Origin: Ruminobacter sp964520475
GTDB lineage: Bacteria; Pseudomonadota; Gammaproteobacteria; Enterobacterales; Succinivibrionaceae
Length of the DNA: 64,000 bases
Direction: 5' to 3'
NCBI GenBank assembly: GCA_964520475.1
Contig: CAZFNS010000003.1
Coordinates: 1 to 64,000 of the forward strand
The notes beneath the pieces were generated by a model that made no database searches, was not told the origin of the DNA, and saw only the letters and a program-made list of their open reading frames with translations. Below are positions 8,003 to 16,755 of this stretch, piece by piece. The position numbers were made by a program, and so were the translations under genes. Positions within the stretch are counted from its first letter, which is position 1. Each line of letters opens with the position of its first letter.

Positions 8003-10333
8003 ATGCTAGAATTTCTTTTGATACCGCTGATGCTTCCCTCCTACCCTCCCGGGGACAACCCGCCCCTGCCCCAGGAGGTCGAGGTCGCGCTCGGCTACCA
8101 GAGCCGGAACCCCTACAAATGCGCCGGGCTCATCGGCGCGTACGTCGACGAAATGATGGCCGCGGATCCCGCCGGGGCCGGAACGGAGCCGCGGGAAGGC
8201 GGCGCGGCCGGGGAAGGCCCGGAAAACCCCGGCGGGGAACGGGCGGCTCCCCCGGAGGAAGGAACCGCCGGCGCGGGCTCCCCGCCGGCCGGGGAACCCG
8301 CGGAGCCCCGGGAGGAAGACCCCGACGGCCGGAGGTTCGGCTATCTCGTCGGCGCGCCCACCGCGGAGAACCTGAACGTTTACAACGCCCTCAACTCCTG
8401 CCGGATCAAAGCCGGGCTCGAGCCCGACGGGCGGCTCCTGGACCTCGCCGCCTCCGGCAAAATCAAAAACCCGGAGGTTATCCGGGCCGCGCGGTACGAC
8501 CGCGTCCGCGCGCTGGCGCGGGAAGGCCGGGCGAACGGGAACATCCGGGTCTTCGACAACCCCCGGGCGGGAGACTACGCGAAGATCAAACCGTACATCC
8601 AGCTGCTCGAGCTCTACAAACTCGGCCGGGACGACAATCTGAAAGCCGTCCGCTTTTTCGAGAACAGCGTCAACGATCCCGATTTCGAAACCTATCCCGA
8701 CCCCGTCAAAACGGGCTTCTGGCTGCAGGGGTTCGGCCTGTACCGCGAGCTCAACCACGGCAACACCGCGCGCTACTTCCTCGGCCTCGCGGAAAAAAAC
8801 CTCTCCGGCAAGGCGCAGTACCGGTACGACGGCGCCCTCGTCTACCGGCTGCTTTACGAGCTCGCCCGCGGGAACCTCGCCCCGGATCGGGCCGCCGGCT
8901 ATCTGAGCGTCTACCTGGCGCGGATCGAGTCGATCCCCGAGGAAAACGGCAACTACATCGACGGCCTCATCAGTCTCGGCGATCTCAGGATCCGCGGCGG
9001 CCGCGACGCCGAGGCCCTGGCCCTGCTGAAGAAGGCCGACAACCTCGCGGCTCACTCGGACCTGCCCCCGGAGCGGCTGGACCGCGCCAGAAAAAGCCTG
9101 GCGGCGCTTTACGTCGACCTCGGCGAGTACGGGCGGGCCCTCGACCTCCTGCGGGACAAAAACAGCAGCTACTCCTTCGACAGCTCCGACCCCGAAAGCT
9201 TCGGCTCCATGCTCGACCTGTCCGCGGCTCTCAACGGCGCCGGGCAGACCAAAAGCGCCGAGCAGCTCATGCGGTCGCTCGGCGGCTACATGCGCGAGGA
9301 CCTGCTCGACGACTCCGTCCGCCGCAAATACTACCGGACCGCCGCCCTCATCCTGGCCGGCGAGAAAAAATTCGCCGAGGCGTACGACATGCTCCTCAAG
9401 GCCGTCGCGATCCCCGACCGGGAGGAAAAATACCGCGGGGACGGGCGGGGCGCGCCCGTCGTCCCGGCTCCGGCCCGCCCGGCTCCGTACCGGCCGGGCC
9501 TCGGCGCCTACAACCTCGACGTCCCGGTCAGGATGATCGTCACCACCTTCGCGGGGGCGGCCTTCGTCTTCCTGGCGCTCCTCCTCGCGGCCATGCGGTA
9601 CTACAACCGGTCGCGGGAGCTGTCCCGCGAGCTGGACAAGACGAAGGAGGACTACGCCCTCGCCACGTCCGCGGTGTGGAACAACTACAACGACTTCATG
9701 AACTTCGTCGTCCGGCAGAGCATGAACTACCACCAGGGCGAGGGCGAGACCGGCGGCAGGAACATCGAATACATCAACAGCCAGGCTCTGTTCGAGATCT
9801 TCGTCCCCGGGTTCGCGGAACTGGCCATCCACCGGGGGGACAAGGAGGCCCAGAGCAGCCGCAACATCTTCCTCGAAAAACTCAAGAAGAGCATGGGGGC
9901 CTCCGCGGAGATCTACGTCATCACCGACACCCGCTTCATCATCGCGGCCTCCGAGAACGCCGACACGGACATCGCCACCTCGGCCGCGGCGGCGATCGCC
10001 GGAATCGAGCAGGCCCTCGGCGAGCTGCGCGTTCCGCCGGTGGTGAACATCGGGGCCATCAACTACCCCTTCCTGTACAGCGAGCCGTACTCCCTGGAGT
10101 CCTCCCGCGTGTACGAGCTGCTCACCCTCGCCCTGGCCGGGGCCGTGACGATCTCGCCGAACCGCCGGCAGTCCACGTTCGTCAGGCTGAGCGCGAACCG
10201 GCTCGACAAGGCCGCCCTGCTGAACGGGGAAACTTACGAGCGGGCGGTCAGCTGCATCAGAAAAGGCAGCATAACCGCCTTCACCGTTCCGGAAAACAGC
10301 ATCATAGACTGGCAGCAGGTCCGGGCGGAGTAA
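8003..10333 (+). CDS. TPR-rich membrane protein with degenerate C-terminal signalling domain
   Basis: 776 residues. The ATG at 8003 has GGAG 10 nt upstream. Order of parts: a short hydrophobic N-terminus (possible export signal), a Pro/Glu/Gly-rich linker (about 55-110), a helical repeat region with tetratricopeptide character (about 150-490, for example YDGALVYRLLYELARGNLAPD and ALALLKKADNLAAHSDLPPE), a single membrane segment at about 510-530, then a coiled stretch and a C-terminal cytosolic domain. The end, with RVYELLTLALAGAVTISPNR, looks like the last part of a GGDEF domain that has lost its signature loop (inference). Its function is unknown; the architecture suggests an envelope sensor with periplasmic TPRs. 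Spacing of 26 nt after queF suggests cotranscription. Confidence 0.75.
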   Translation: MLEFLLIPLMLPSYPPGDNPPLPQEVEVALGYQSRNPYKCAGLIGAYVDEMMAADPAGAGTEPREGGAAGEGPENPGGERAAPPEEGTAGAGSPPAGEPAEPREEDPDGRRFGYLVGAPTAENLNVYNALNSCRIKAGLEPDGRLLDLAASGKIKNPEVIRAARYDRVRALAREGRANGNIRVFDNPRAGDYAKIKPYIQLLELYKLGRDDNLKAVRFFENSVNDPDFETYPDPVKTGFWLQGFGLYRELNHGNTARYFLGLAEKNLSGKAQYRYDGALVYRLLYELARGNLAPDRAAGYLSVYLARIESIPEENGNYIDGLISLGDLRIRGGRDAEALALLKKADNLAAHSDLPPERLDRARKSLAALYVDLGEYGRALDLLRDKNSSYSFDSSDPESFGSMLDLSAALNGAGQTKSAEQLMRSLGGYMREDLLDDSVRRKYYRTAALILAGEKKFAEAYDMLLKAVAIPDREEKYRGDGRGAPVVPAPARPAPYRPGLGAYNLDVPVRMIVTTFAGAAFVFLALLLAAMRYYNRSRELSRELDKTKEDYALATSAVWNNYNDFMNFVVRQSMNYHQGEGETGGRNIEYINSQALFEIFVPGFAELAIHRGDKEAQSSRNIFLEKLKKSMGASAEIYVITDTRFIIAASENADTDIATSAAAAIAGIEQALGELRVPPVVNIGAINYPFLYSEPYSLESSRVYELLTLALAGAVTISPNRRQSTFVRLSANRLDKAALLNGETYERAVSCIRKGSITAFTVPENSIIDWQQVRAE

Positions 10334-10376
10334 AGCGCGGGGCGGGGAGAAAAGAGGCCGGGGAAGAAGGAGAAAC

Positions 10377-10459
10377 TGGTGCGGGAAGAGAGACTCGAAC
10401 TCTCACACGCAAGGCGCCAGAACCTAAATCTGGTGCGTCTACCATTCCGCCATTCCCGC
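10377..10459 (-). tRNA. tRNA-Leu (anticodon UAG)
   Basis: Complete 83-nt cloverleaf on the minus strand with long variable arm. Acceptor GCGGGAA pairs with TTCCCGC; the anticodon stem CCAGA/TCTGG encloses the loop TTTAGGT, giving UAG. The CCA end is encoded. It is the last gene of the four-tRNA operon. Confidence 0.97.
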
Positions 10460-10490
10460 AGATTAGTGAGTGTTGATGCTGTGGGGCGGA

Positions 10491-10566
10491 TGGGGTGGCT
10501 GATGGGGATCGAACCCACGACAACTGGAATCACAATCCAGGACTCTACCAATTGAGCTACAGCCAC
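10491..10566 (-). tRNA. tRNA-His (anticodon GUG)
   Basis: 76-nt cloverleaf; acceptor GTGGCTG/CAGCCAC, anticodon stem CTGGA/TCCAG with loop TTGTGAT (GUG). Discriminator C73 and a genomic G at -1 fit tRNA-His. CCA is encoded. Confidence 0.97.
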
Positions 10567-10584
10567 CATAGATACCGCCGGCAA

Positions 10585-10661
<77 letters not shown>

Positions 10662-10674
10662 TGACCCCCGGGGG

Positions 10675-10751
10675 TGGTCGGCGATACAGGACTTGAACCT
10701 GCGACCCTCTGGTCCCAAGCCAGATGCGCTACCGGGCTGCGCTAATCGCCG
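10675..10751 (-). tRNA. tRNA-Pro (anticodon UGG)
   Basis: 77-nt cloverleaf; acceptor CGGCGAT/ATCGCCG, anticodon stem TCTGG/CCAGA with loop CTTGGGA (UGG). CCA is encoded. It is the first gene after the promoter. The set Pro-Arg-His-Leu recalls the E. coli argX-hisR-leuT-proM operon with changed order and isoacceptors. Confidence 0.97.
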
Positions 10752-10773
10752 AAGCCAGTGTCAACAGGTGTGA

Positions 10774-10802
10774 ATAATAGATTAACGGCGTCTTTTCGTC
10801 AA
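10774..10802 (-). promoter_or_regulatory. Promoter of the Pro-Arg-His-Leu tRNA operon
   Basis: TTGACG at 10797-10802, 17-nt spacer, TATTAT at 10774-10779 on the minus strand. Transcription would start about 15-20 nt before tRNA-Pro, as is normal for stable RNA operons. Confidence 0.88.
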
Positions 10803-10973
10803 CTTATTTTTTAAGAAAAGCGCGGAACCGCCCCGGTCCGACGCCCCTCCGGCCCGCCCCGGGAAGCGCCTTCCGGGCGGGATCCGGGGGCCGGCTTCCG
10901 GCGTATAATGACGGGGCGGGCCGGCGCGGCCGGATCCCGGGAACGGTGAGACCGCGGCCCGCGGGAGGACAGA

Positions 10974-11810
10974 ATGAATTTTTCCGGTTTTATCGCGGTG
11001 TTCCCGCTGTTCTGCGCCACCGGGGCGCTCGCCGGCGCCCTGGCCGGGCTCCTCGGCATCGGCGGGGGCATTCTCTTCGTGCCCGTGTACTACTACACGT
11101 TCACGTGGTATTTCGGCATAGATCCCGCCGACGCCATCCTCATGGCGGCGTCCACCTCCCTGGTCACCATGATCCCCACGTCGCTGTCGTCGTGCCTTTC
11201 CCACTGGCGCAAAAAGAACGTCGACGCGGCGCTTCTGAAACGCTGGCTGCCCTTCCTGCTCGCGGGCGTCGTCCTCGGGACGGTGTTCTCGCGCCTCTAC
11301 GGCGGGCTCTGGCTTTCGGTGCTCTTCGGGTGCATCCTGCTCTTCGCGGCGCTCAACATGGCGTGCCTCTCGCGGCTCCCGCCGCTCTTCGGCGCCCTGC
11401 CCCCCTGGCCGGCGCAGGGGCTGATGCCCCTCTTCATCGCGGGGATCTCGGTCATGCTCGGCATCGGCGGGGGCACCATCACCGTGCCGGCGCTGTCCCT
11501 TTTCCGCTACGACACCAAAAAAGCCATCGGCACTTCCGCGACGATCGGAACCGTCATCTGCGTTCCGGGAGCGGTGTCGAACATCGTCCAGGAGTTTTTC
11601 TCGGCGGCGGAGATCGCGGGCAGTCCCCCGCTGACGTTCGGCCGCACAGCCTTCCTGGCCGTGCTGTGCGTCATTCCCTTTTCGATGCTGACGGCGCCGC
11701 TCGGGGTCGCGGCGAACCGAAGAATCTCACCGGGGGCGCTTAAGCTTATTTACAGCGCTCTGCTGGTGTTCACGGGCGCCAAAATGCTGCTTGGCGGACT
11801 CGGAATTTAG
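10974..11810 (+). CDS. TSUP (TauE/SafE) family permease
   Basis: 278 residues with about eight membrane segments. The two halves each carry the family's glycine motif: LAGLLGIGGGILFVP near residue 25-40 and GISVMLGIGGGTITVP near 160-175. TSUP members export or import sulfite, sulfonates or related organosulfur anions; the substrate here is unknown. A ribosome-binding GGGAGGA precedes the ATG. A second TSUP gene lies at 23.4 kb. Its 3' end overlaps the convergent lipoprotein gene by 84 nt. Confidence 0.9.
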   Translation: MNFSGFIAVFPLFCATGALAGALAGLLGIGGGILFVPVYYYTFTWYFGIDPADAILMAASTSLVTMIPTSLSSCLSHWRKKNVDAALLKRWLPFLLAGVVLGTVFSRLYGGLWLSVLFGCILLFAALNMACLSRLPPLFGALPPWPAQGLMPLFIAGISVMLGIGGGTITVPALSLFRYDTKKAIGTSATIGTVICVPGAVSNIVQEFFSAAEIAGSPPLTFGRTAFLAVLCVIPFSMLTAPLGVAANRRISPGALKLIYSALLVFTGAKMLLGGLGI

Positions 11811-12416
11811 GATGGCGAGGATCACGCGCCGGTCGGCGGCGTCCGCGCCCGCGAAGGCTTCGGCGGCGACGCCGAGGAACTTGACGTTAAGATCCTCCCG
11901 GTAGTCGGCGTTCCGCAGAATGCCCCGGGTGAGGTCGATGTTGTAGGTCAGATCCGTGCTGAGCTCGTAGCGCCGGTCCCTGAGAAAGCGGGAGTACCTG
12001 TTCAGGAAATAAAGCGCCAGGGCCGAGCGCGAATCCCGGATCTTCTTGCGGGTCCAGTTCCGGAGCCGGCTTTTTTTCAGGCGTTTCGCGGTGAAGCTCC
12101 ATTTCTTGGAGCCGAACTTTTTGTTGAGGGCCCGCACGATCCGATCCCCCTCCCCCGACAGCGTGGCCGTGGCCCGGCACCAGACGATGGAGTTCATGCT
12201 GTTATAAAAGCGCAGATCGCCGAACGCCACCTGGGGCAGGTCCTTTTCCTGCTGCAGCTCGTAGCTGAATTCGCTCCGCAGGTTGCCGATGACGCCGGTG
12301 CTCGCGCAGAGCTCGTCGTCCGCGCGGTCGCACGCGGCCAGCAGCAGCGCGCAGGCCGCCGCCGGCAGGATCTTAAACACAACGCTTACGCGATACGGCT
12401 TGCCCGGGGGCGTCAT
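11727..12416 (-). CDS. Putative lipoprotein of unknown function
   Basis: 229 residues. A signal peptide with hydrophobic core AACALLLAAC ends in a lipobox (L-A-A-C) at about residues 25-29, so export and lipidation are expected. The mature part has several Cys residues (LCAST, VWCRA) and a basic middle (KKSRLRNWTRKKIRDSR). I do not recognise a family. The C-terminal 28 codons overlap the TSUP gene on the other strand, which is long for such an overlap; a stop earlier in the protein is not present, so the overlap appears real. Confidence 0.7.
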   Translation of the reverse strand: MTPPGKPYRVSVVFKILPAAACALLLAACDRADDELCASTGVIGNLRSEFSYELQQEKDLPQVAFGDLRFYNSMNSIVWCRATATLSGEGDRIVRALNKKFGSKKWSFTAKRLKKSRLRNWTRKKIRDSRSALALYFLNRYSRFLRDRRYELSTDLTYNIDLTRGILRNADYREDLNVKFLGVAAEAFAGADAADRRVILAILNSESAKQHFGAREHQQSAVNKLKRPR

Positions 12417-12466
12417 ATTGAGAAGATGTTCCGACCGATAAAATCATAATACCGTTTTATGTGATC

Positions 12467-12475
12467 ATTATAACA
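12467..12475 (-). promoter_or_regulatory. Extended -10 promoter of the lipoprotein gene
   Basis: TGTTATAAT on the minus strand (TGn plus perfect TATAAT), about 50 nt before the start codon. The same TGTTATAAT element precedes fabV. Confidence 0.6.
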
Positions 12476-12575
12476 CGGAACCGCGAAACCGGAAACCCGG
12501 ACGGCGAACCCGGCGCGGGGGCCGGGGAAAAACCCCGGCCGGGCGATAAAAATATCAATTGCGGCGCGCATGTAT

Positions 12576-12581
12576 TATAAT
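12576..12581 (+). promoter_or_regulatory. Putative -10 box of folD
   Basis: TATAAT 34 nt upstream of the folD start codon; no clear -35 element is visible. Confidence 0.5.
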
Positions 12582-12615
12582 ACGCAGGAATCTGCGTTCA
12601 AACTAGAGGTGACCT

Positions 12616-13473
12616 ATGACCGCACAAATTATCGACGGCAGGGCCGCGGCGGCCGCGATCAGAGCGAAGCTGAAAAAAGAAACCGACGCGCTCGCGGCTC
12701 TCGGGAAACGCCCTCCCGGGCTCGCGGTTATCCTGGTGGGGGACGATCCCGCGTCGAAGATCTACGTCGGGGGCAAAAGGAAGTCCTGCGAGGAGATCGG
12801 CTTCGTCTCGGTCGCCCACGATCTGCCCGCCGCGACGCCGGAAGCGGAGCTCCTGGCCCTCGTCGACCGGCTGAACGCCGACGACGCCGTCGACGGCATC
12901 CTGGTGCAGCTGCCCCTGCCCGCCCACATCGATCCGGCCAAGGTCATCGAAAGGATCCTCCCCGAAAAAGACGTCGACGGGTTCAACCCCTACAACGTGG
13001 GCCGCCTGGCCCAGCGCGTCCCCCTGCTCCGCCCCTGCACCCCCAAGGGGATCATCACCCTGATCGCGGGCACCGGGCTCGATCTCCTCGGCAAAAACGC
13101 CGTGGTGGTGGGCGCCTCCAACATCGTCGGCCGGCCCATGACCCTGGAGTTCCTGCTGGCCGGCTGCACCGTCATCACCACCCACCGCTTCACCCGGGAC
13201 CTCCGGTCGTTCGTGGAGCAGGCCGATGTCCTGACCGTCGCCGTGGGCAAGCCCGGCTTCATCCCGGGCGAGTGGATCAAGCCCGGCGCGGTCGTCATCG
13301 ACGTGGGCATCAACCGTCTCCCCGACGGCAGGATCTGCGGCGACGTCCGCTTCGAGGAGGCGCGGGAGCGGGCCTCCTACATCACCCCGGTGCCGGGCGG
13401 CGTGGGCCCCATGACCGTGGCCTCCCTGATGGAGAACACCCTCGAGGCCTACCGGCTCCGCGAAGGCGGCTGA
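12616..13473 (+). CDS. folD: Bifunctional methylene-THF dehydrogenase / methenyl-THF cyclohydrolase
   Basis: 285 residues, the normal FolD length. It interconverts 5,10-methylene-, methenyl- and 10-formyl-tetrahydrofolate with NADP. Landmarks: YVGGKRKSCEEIG with the catalytic Lys near residue 56, DGILVQLPLP near 95, KDVDGFNPYNVGRL near 120, and the nucleotide-binding VVVGASNIVGRPM near 160; PVPGGVGPMT near 260 is the conserved C-terminal signature. In FolD the first position of the Tyr-x-x-x-Lys pair is Tyr-52, present here as the Y of IYVGGK. AGAGGT precedes the ATG. It stands alone, with its own terminator. Confidence 0.98.
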   Translation: MTAQIIDGRAAAAAIRAKLKKETDALAALGKRPPGLAVILVGDDPASKIYVGGKRKSCEEIGFVSVAHDLPAATPEAELLALVDRLNADDAVDGILVQLPLPAHIDPAKVIERILPEKDVDGFNPYNVGRLAQRVPLLRPCTPKGIITLIAGTGLDLLGKNAVVVGASNIVGRPMTLEFLLAGCTVITTHRFTRDLRSFVEQADVLTVAVGKPGFIPGEWIKPGAVVIDVGINRLPDGRICGDVRFEEARERASYITPVPGGVGPMTVASLMENTLEAYRLREGG

Positions 13474-13490
13474 CCGCGGCCGCGCGCCGC

Positions 13491-13521
13491 GCCCGGGCGG
13501 GACGCCCGGGCTTTTTTTTTT
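13491..13521 (+). terminator. Terminator of folD
   Basis: Stem GCCCGGGC/GCCCGGGC with a GGGAC loop, followed by ten T residues. Confidence 0.93.
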
Positions 13522-13536
13522 GCCCGCTCCGGCCAT

Positions 13537-13565
13537 AAAAAAACCGGCGGACGGGCCGCCGGTTT
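13537..13565 (-). terminator. Terminator of fabV
   Basis: On the minus strand a 10-bp stem AAACCGGCGG/CCGCCGGTTT runs straight into seven T residues, 18 nt after the fabV stop. Confidence 0.9.
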
Positions 13566-13583
13566 CCGGGCTTTTCTCCCCCG

Positions 13584-14780
13584 CTACAGGGTGATCACGT
13601 CGAAATCGACCACCGGATCGACGTCGGCGCCGTAGTCGACCCCGGCCACGCCGAAGCCGAAGAGCCTGAGAAAGTCCGCCTTGTAGCATTCGTAGTCGGT
13701 GAGTTCCTTGAGGTTCGCGGTGGTGATCTTCGGCCACAGCTCCCGGCAGGCGTTCTGCACCTTGTCGTCGAGCTCCCAGGAATCCATTCTGATGCGCGCC
13801 TTGTCGTCGAGGTTCGCGTACTCGGGACGGTTAAGCTCGGTGCTGAACATCCTGAAGATATGCTCGATGACCTCCTCGTGCACGCCCTGCTCCTTCATGA
13901 CCCGGAAGCACATGGAAATGTAGAGCGGCATCACCGGAATGGCCGACGAGGCCTGGGTGATGACGGACTTGAGCACGGCGACGTTGGCCCGGCCGGAAAT
14001 CCCCGCCAGCTTCTCCCTGATGGCGGCGGCGGCGCGGTCGAGATCCTCCTTGGCCTTGCCCAAGGTGCCGTTCCAGTAGATGGGCCAGGTGAGATCCGTG
14101 CCGATGTAGCTGTACGCGACGGTTTTGAAGCCCTCGGCGAGGACGCCCGCCTCCAGCAGCGCGCCGATCCAGAGCTCCCAGTCCTGGCCGCCCATGACCT
14201 TGACGGTGTTGGCGATTTCCTCTTCGGTGGCCGGCTGGATCTCCGCCTGGATGATCTCGTCCTTGTTGGTGTCCACGGCGGTGGTCCGGTACACTTCGCC
14301 GATCGGCTTGAGAGAGGAGCGGACCAGTTCGCCGGTCGAGGGAATCTTCCTCACGGGGGAGGCGAGCGAGTACACGACCATGTCGATCTGCCCGAGATCC
14401 CGCTTTATGATCTCAATCACCTTGTCCCGGCACGCGTCGGAAAAAGCGTCGCCGTTGATGCTTTTGGCGTAGAGCCCCTCGGCCTTGGCGAATTTGTCGA
14501 AAGCCGCGGCGTTGTACCAGCCCGCGGTGCCCGGCTTTTTGTCCGCGCCCGGCTTCTCGAAGAACACGCCGACGGTGGCCGCGCCCGAGCCGAAGGCGGC
14601 GCTGATGCGCGAGGCCAGGCCGTATCCCGTCGAGGAACCGATTACCAGCGCCTTTTTCGGGCCGTTCTTCACCGGGCCTTTGCTTTTCACGTAATCGATC
14701 TGGTTCCGGACGTTCCGCTCGCACCCCGCGGGATGCGTCGACGTGCAGATGAAGCCGCGGACTTTAGGGGTTATAATCAT
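13584..14780 (-). CDS. fabV: Trans-2-enoyl-ACP/CoA reductase
   Basis: 398 residues, the usual FabV length. It is the NADH-dependent last step of fatty-acid elongation, an alternative to FabI. The start chosen gives MIITPKVRGFICTSTHPAGC, which aligns with known FabV N-termini and has GGAGAG upstream; the longer start adds eleven unrelated residues. The nucleotide-binding motif is VIGSSTGYGLASRI near residue 46, the Tyr-(x)8-Lys pair lies in IYWNGTLGKAK near 235-245. No fabI is in the window. FabV enzymes tolerate triclosan, so the cell may too (family knowledge). Confidence 0.96.
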   Translation of the reverse strand: MIITPKVRGFICTSTHPAGCERNVRNQIDYVKSKGPVKNGPKKALVIGSSTGYGLASRISAAFGSGAATVGVFFEKPGADKKPGTAGWYNAAAFDKFAKAEGLYAKSINGDAFSDACRDKVIEIIKRDLGQIDMVVYSLASPVRKIPSTGELVRSSLKPIGEVYRTTAVDTNKDEIIQAEIQPATEEEIANTVKVMGGQDWELWIGALLEAGVLAEGFKTVAYSYIGTDLTWPIYWNGTLGKAKEDLDRAAAAIREKLAGISGRANVAVLKSVITQASSAIPVMPLYISMCFRVMKEQGVHEEVIEHIFRMFSTELNRPEYANLDDKARIRMDSWELDDKVQNACRELWPKITTANLKELTDYECYKADFLRLFGFGVAGVDYGADVDPVVDFDVITL

Positions 14781-14864
14781 GGATCTACTCTCTCCAACAA
14801 CTGGTAAACGCAAACTGAGCCCGCCCGGGAAGACGCGGGCGCGCCCCGGCCGGACGATTGGATC

Positions 14865-14873
14865 ATTATAACA
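14865..14873 (-). promoter_or_regulatory. Extended -10 promoter of fabV
   Basis: TGTTATAAT on the minus strand, about 85 nt before the start codon; no good -35 box. Confidence 0.55.
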
Positions 14874-14960
14874 GATTTATCCGGGCAATTTTTCGGACGG
14901 GTCGACATTTCGGGAGCGGGAACGGCCCCGGGCGCCCCGCCCCGGAGCCCGATTTTTTAC

Positions 14961-14988
14961 TTGATAAATTCTTCGTTTGGTGTATCGT
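14961..14988 (+). promoter_or_regulatory. Putative promoter of dacB
   Basis: TTGATA at 14961-14966, 16-nt spacer, TATCGT at 14983-14988, about 100 nt before the dacB start. Confidence 0.5.
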
Positions 14989-15091
14989 ACGGTATGACGC
15001 CGCGGCGCCGGGGAAGCGCCGCGGATCCGGACGGTCCGCCGGACGGCTTTCCCCCGCCGGCGCGTGTAAACGACGCAAAACGAACGATACC

Positions 15092-16582
15092 ATGCCCAAT
15101 CTCAAGAAACTTATCCTGCTCGCCTGCGGCGCGCTGCTCCTTTCCTCCGCCGCCGCGGCCGCCGGCCTCTCCGCCGTCAACGAGAAGCTCCCCGGCGGGG
15201 CCGCCAACGGCCTGGCGTACACCTTCGACGACGGGGTGAACATCTACGGCCAGAACACCGACAAGTATTTCCGTCCGGCCTCCACGCAGAAACTGCTCAC
15301 GGCGCTCGCGGCGCTTCTGTACCTCGGGCCCAACTACCAGATCAAGACCCGCCTGCTCGTCGCCAACTCCTCCATCACCGCGGACGGCAAGCTGCTGGTG
15401 CGGAACGGCACGCTCGACGGCGACGTGGAAATCGAGTTCCGGGGCGACCCGACCCTGCGGAGCTCCGACGTCCGGAACCTCCTCGCGACGCTCAAGAACG
15501 CGGGCGTCCGGCGCATCGGCGGCAAACTGTACCTCAATTACGGCTACTTCAGCGGCCACGACTACGCCGAGGGCTGGTCGTGGGACGATCTCGGCAAGTG
15601 CTTCACCGCGCCGCCCGCGTCTATTATCATCGACGGCAACTGCACTTCCGTCCAGCTCCGGGCCCCGGCCGTCGGCAGCCCGGTCACCGCCACCGTTCCC
15701 GCCGGGGCGCCGGTCACGGTCGACACCTCCGAGCTTGAGGCGGTCACCCCGGCCGAGTTCTACGGCGGCTGCACGCTGGACATGAACCGCGACTCCGGCA
15801 ACGTCTACCGTTTTTCCGGGTGCATCCCGGTCCAGAAAAAGACTCCGCTCGGGATGTCCGTGGCCATCCAGGATCCCAACAGCTGGGGCCTCAGGATCGT
15901 TTCCGGGATCGTCTCGCGGCTCGGCATCGTCCCGTCCGGGGGCGTCGCCCTCACCCGCAAGAGCCGGGGGGTGTACGTCCAGTACGCGTCCTACAACTCC
16001 AAGCCCATCCGCGTGATGCTGAAAAGATGCCTGCAGAGGAGCGTCAACATCATCGCGGACAGCCTCGCCCGGACCATCGGGGCCGTGTACTACAAGCGGC
16101 CCGCCAACTATTTCATGGCGGCCAAGGCCATCCGCGGCATCCTGACCAAGCAGGGCATATACCTCGGCAACTCGACGATCATCGACGGCTCCGGGCTGTC
16201 CCCGCACAACCTCATCACGCCGCGGCAGATGCTCAACGTGCTCCAGTACATCAAGCTGCACGACGCCGAGCTGCGGTTCACGGAGCTGCTCCCGGTGGCG
16301 GGCATGTCGGGCACGCTCGGCGGCCGGGGGAGCGTGATGAAGCCCCCGCTCCTCAAGAACGTCACCGCCAAGACCGGCACCCTCGACGGCGTCTCCAACC
16401 TCGCGGGGTTCCTGACCGACGCGCGCGGGAGGAAGGTGCCCTTCGTGTACTTCATGAACAATCTCTCGTACGACGAAAAGGTGCGCCAGATGCTGCAGGC
16501 GCGGCGCATCGCCAAGCCGCACTATCCCCACGAGAGAGCGGCTCTGGAAGCGATCTACAACGGCTCCGCGCTCTCCGAGTGA
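15092..16582 (+). CDS. dacB: D-alanyl-D-alanine carboxypeptidase/endopeptidase (PBP4)
   Basis: 496 residues. The start gives a signal peptide (MPNLKKLILLACGALLLSSA, cleaved near AAAAA), so the enzyme is periplasmic. It trims and cuts peptidoglycan cross-links. The three penicillin-binding motifs are present in order: S-T-Q-K in FRPASTQKLL near residue 62, S-V-N in LQRSVNIIAD near 317, and K-T-G in VTAKTGTLDG near 430. The large insertion between the first two motifs is typical of class C PBP4. It lies divergent from fabV and is followed by the aminotransferase after 173 nt. Confidence 0.95.
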   Translation: MPNLKKLILLACGALLLSSAAAAAGLSAVNEKLPGGAANGLAYTFDDGVNIYGQNTDKYFRPASTQKLLTALAALLYLGPNYQIKTRLLVANSSITADGKLLVRNGTLDGDVEIEFRGDPTLRSSDVRNLLATLKNAGVRRIGGKLYLNYGYFSGHDYAEGWSWDDLGKCFTAPPASIIIDGNCTSVQLRAPAVGSPVTATVPAGAPVTVDTSELEAVTPAEFYGGCTLDMNRDSGNVYRFSGCIPVQKKTPLGMSVAIQDPNSWGLRIVSGIVSRLGIVPSGGVALTRKSRGVYVQYASYNSKPIRVMLKRCLQRSVNIIADSLARTIGAVYYKRPANYFMAAKAIRGILTKQGIYLGNSTIIDGSGLSPHNLITPRQMLNVLQYIKLHDAELRFTELLPVAGMSGTLGGRGSVMKPPLLKNVTAKTGTLDGVSNLAGFLTDARGRKVPFVYFMNNLSYDEKVRQMLQARRIAKPHYPHERAALEAIYNGSALSE

Positions 16583-16620
16583 TTGCCGGCGGCTTTCCCC
16601 CGCCGCCGCGCCCCGGAGAG

Positions 16621-16649
16621 TTTAAACAAACCGTTTTTTATACTATAAT
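16621..16649 (+). promoter_or_regulatory. Putative promoter of the alaA-like gene
   Basis: TATAAT at 16644-16649 with TTTAAA 17 nt upstream at 16621-16626, roughly 105 nt before the start codon. Confidence 0.5.
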
Positions 16650-16755
16650 TACAGCGGATCGCGGCCTGCCGGAGCGTCCGCCCGGCGGACCGCGGACTTC
16701 GGAAACGCGCCTGCCGCGGCGCGGGCCGGAGCGGCGGCTCAGGTTCACGGCATAA

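Noticed and set aside
14957..16531. 524-codon minus-strand frame across dacB
   Set aside because: The plus strand encodes a complete PBP4 with all three catalytic motifs; the opposite frame is low-complexity Gly/Arg/Val/Glu.
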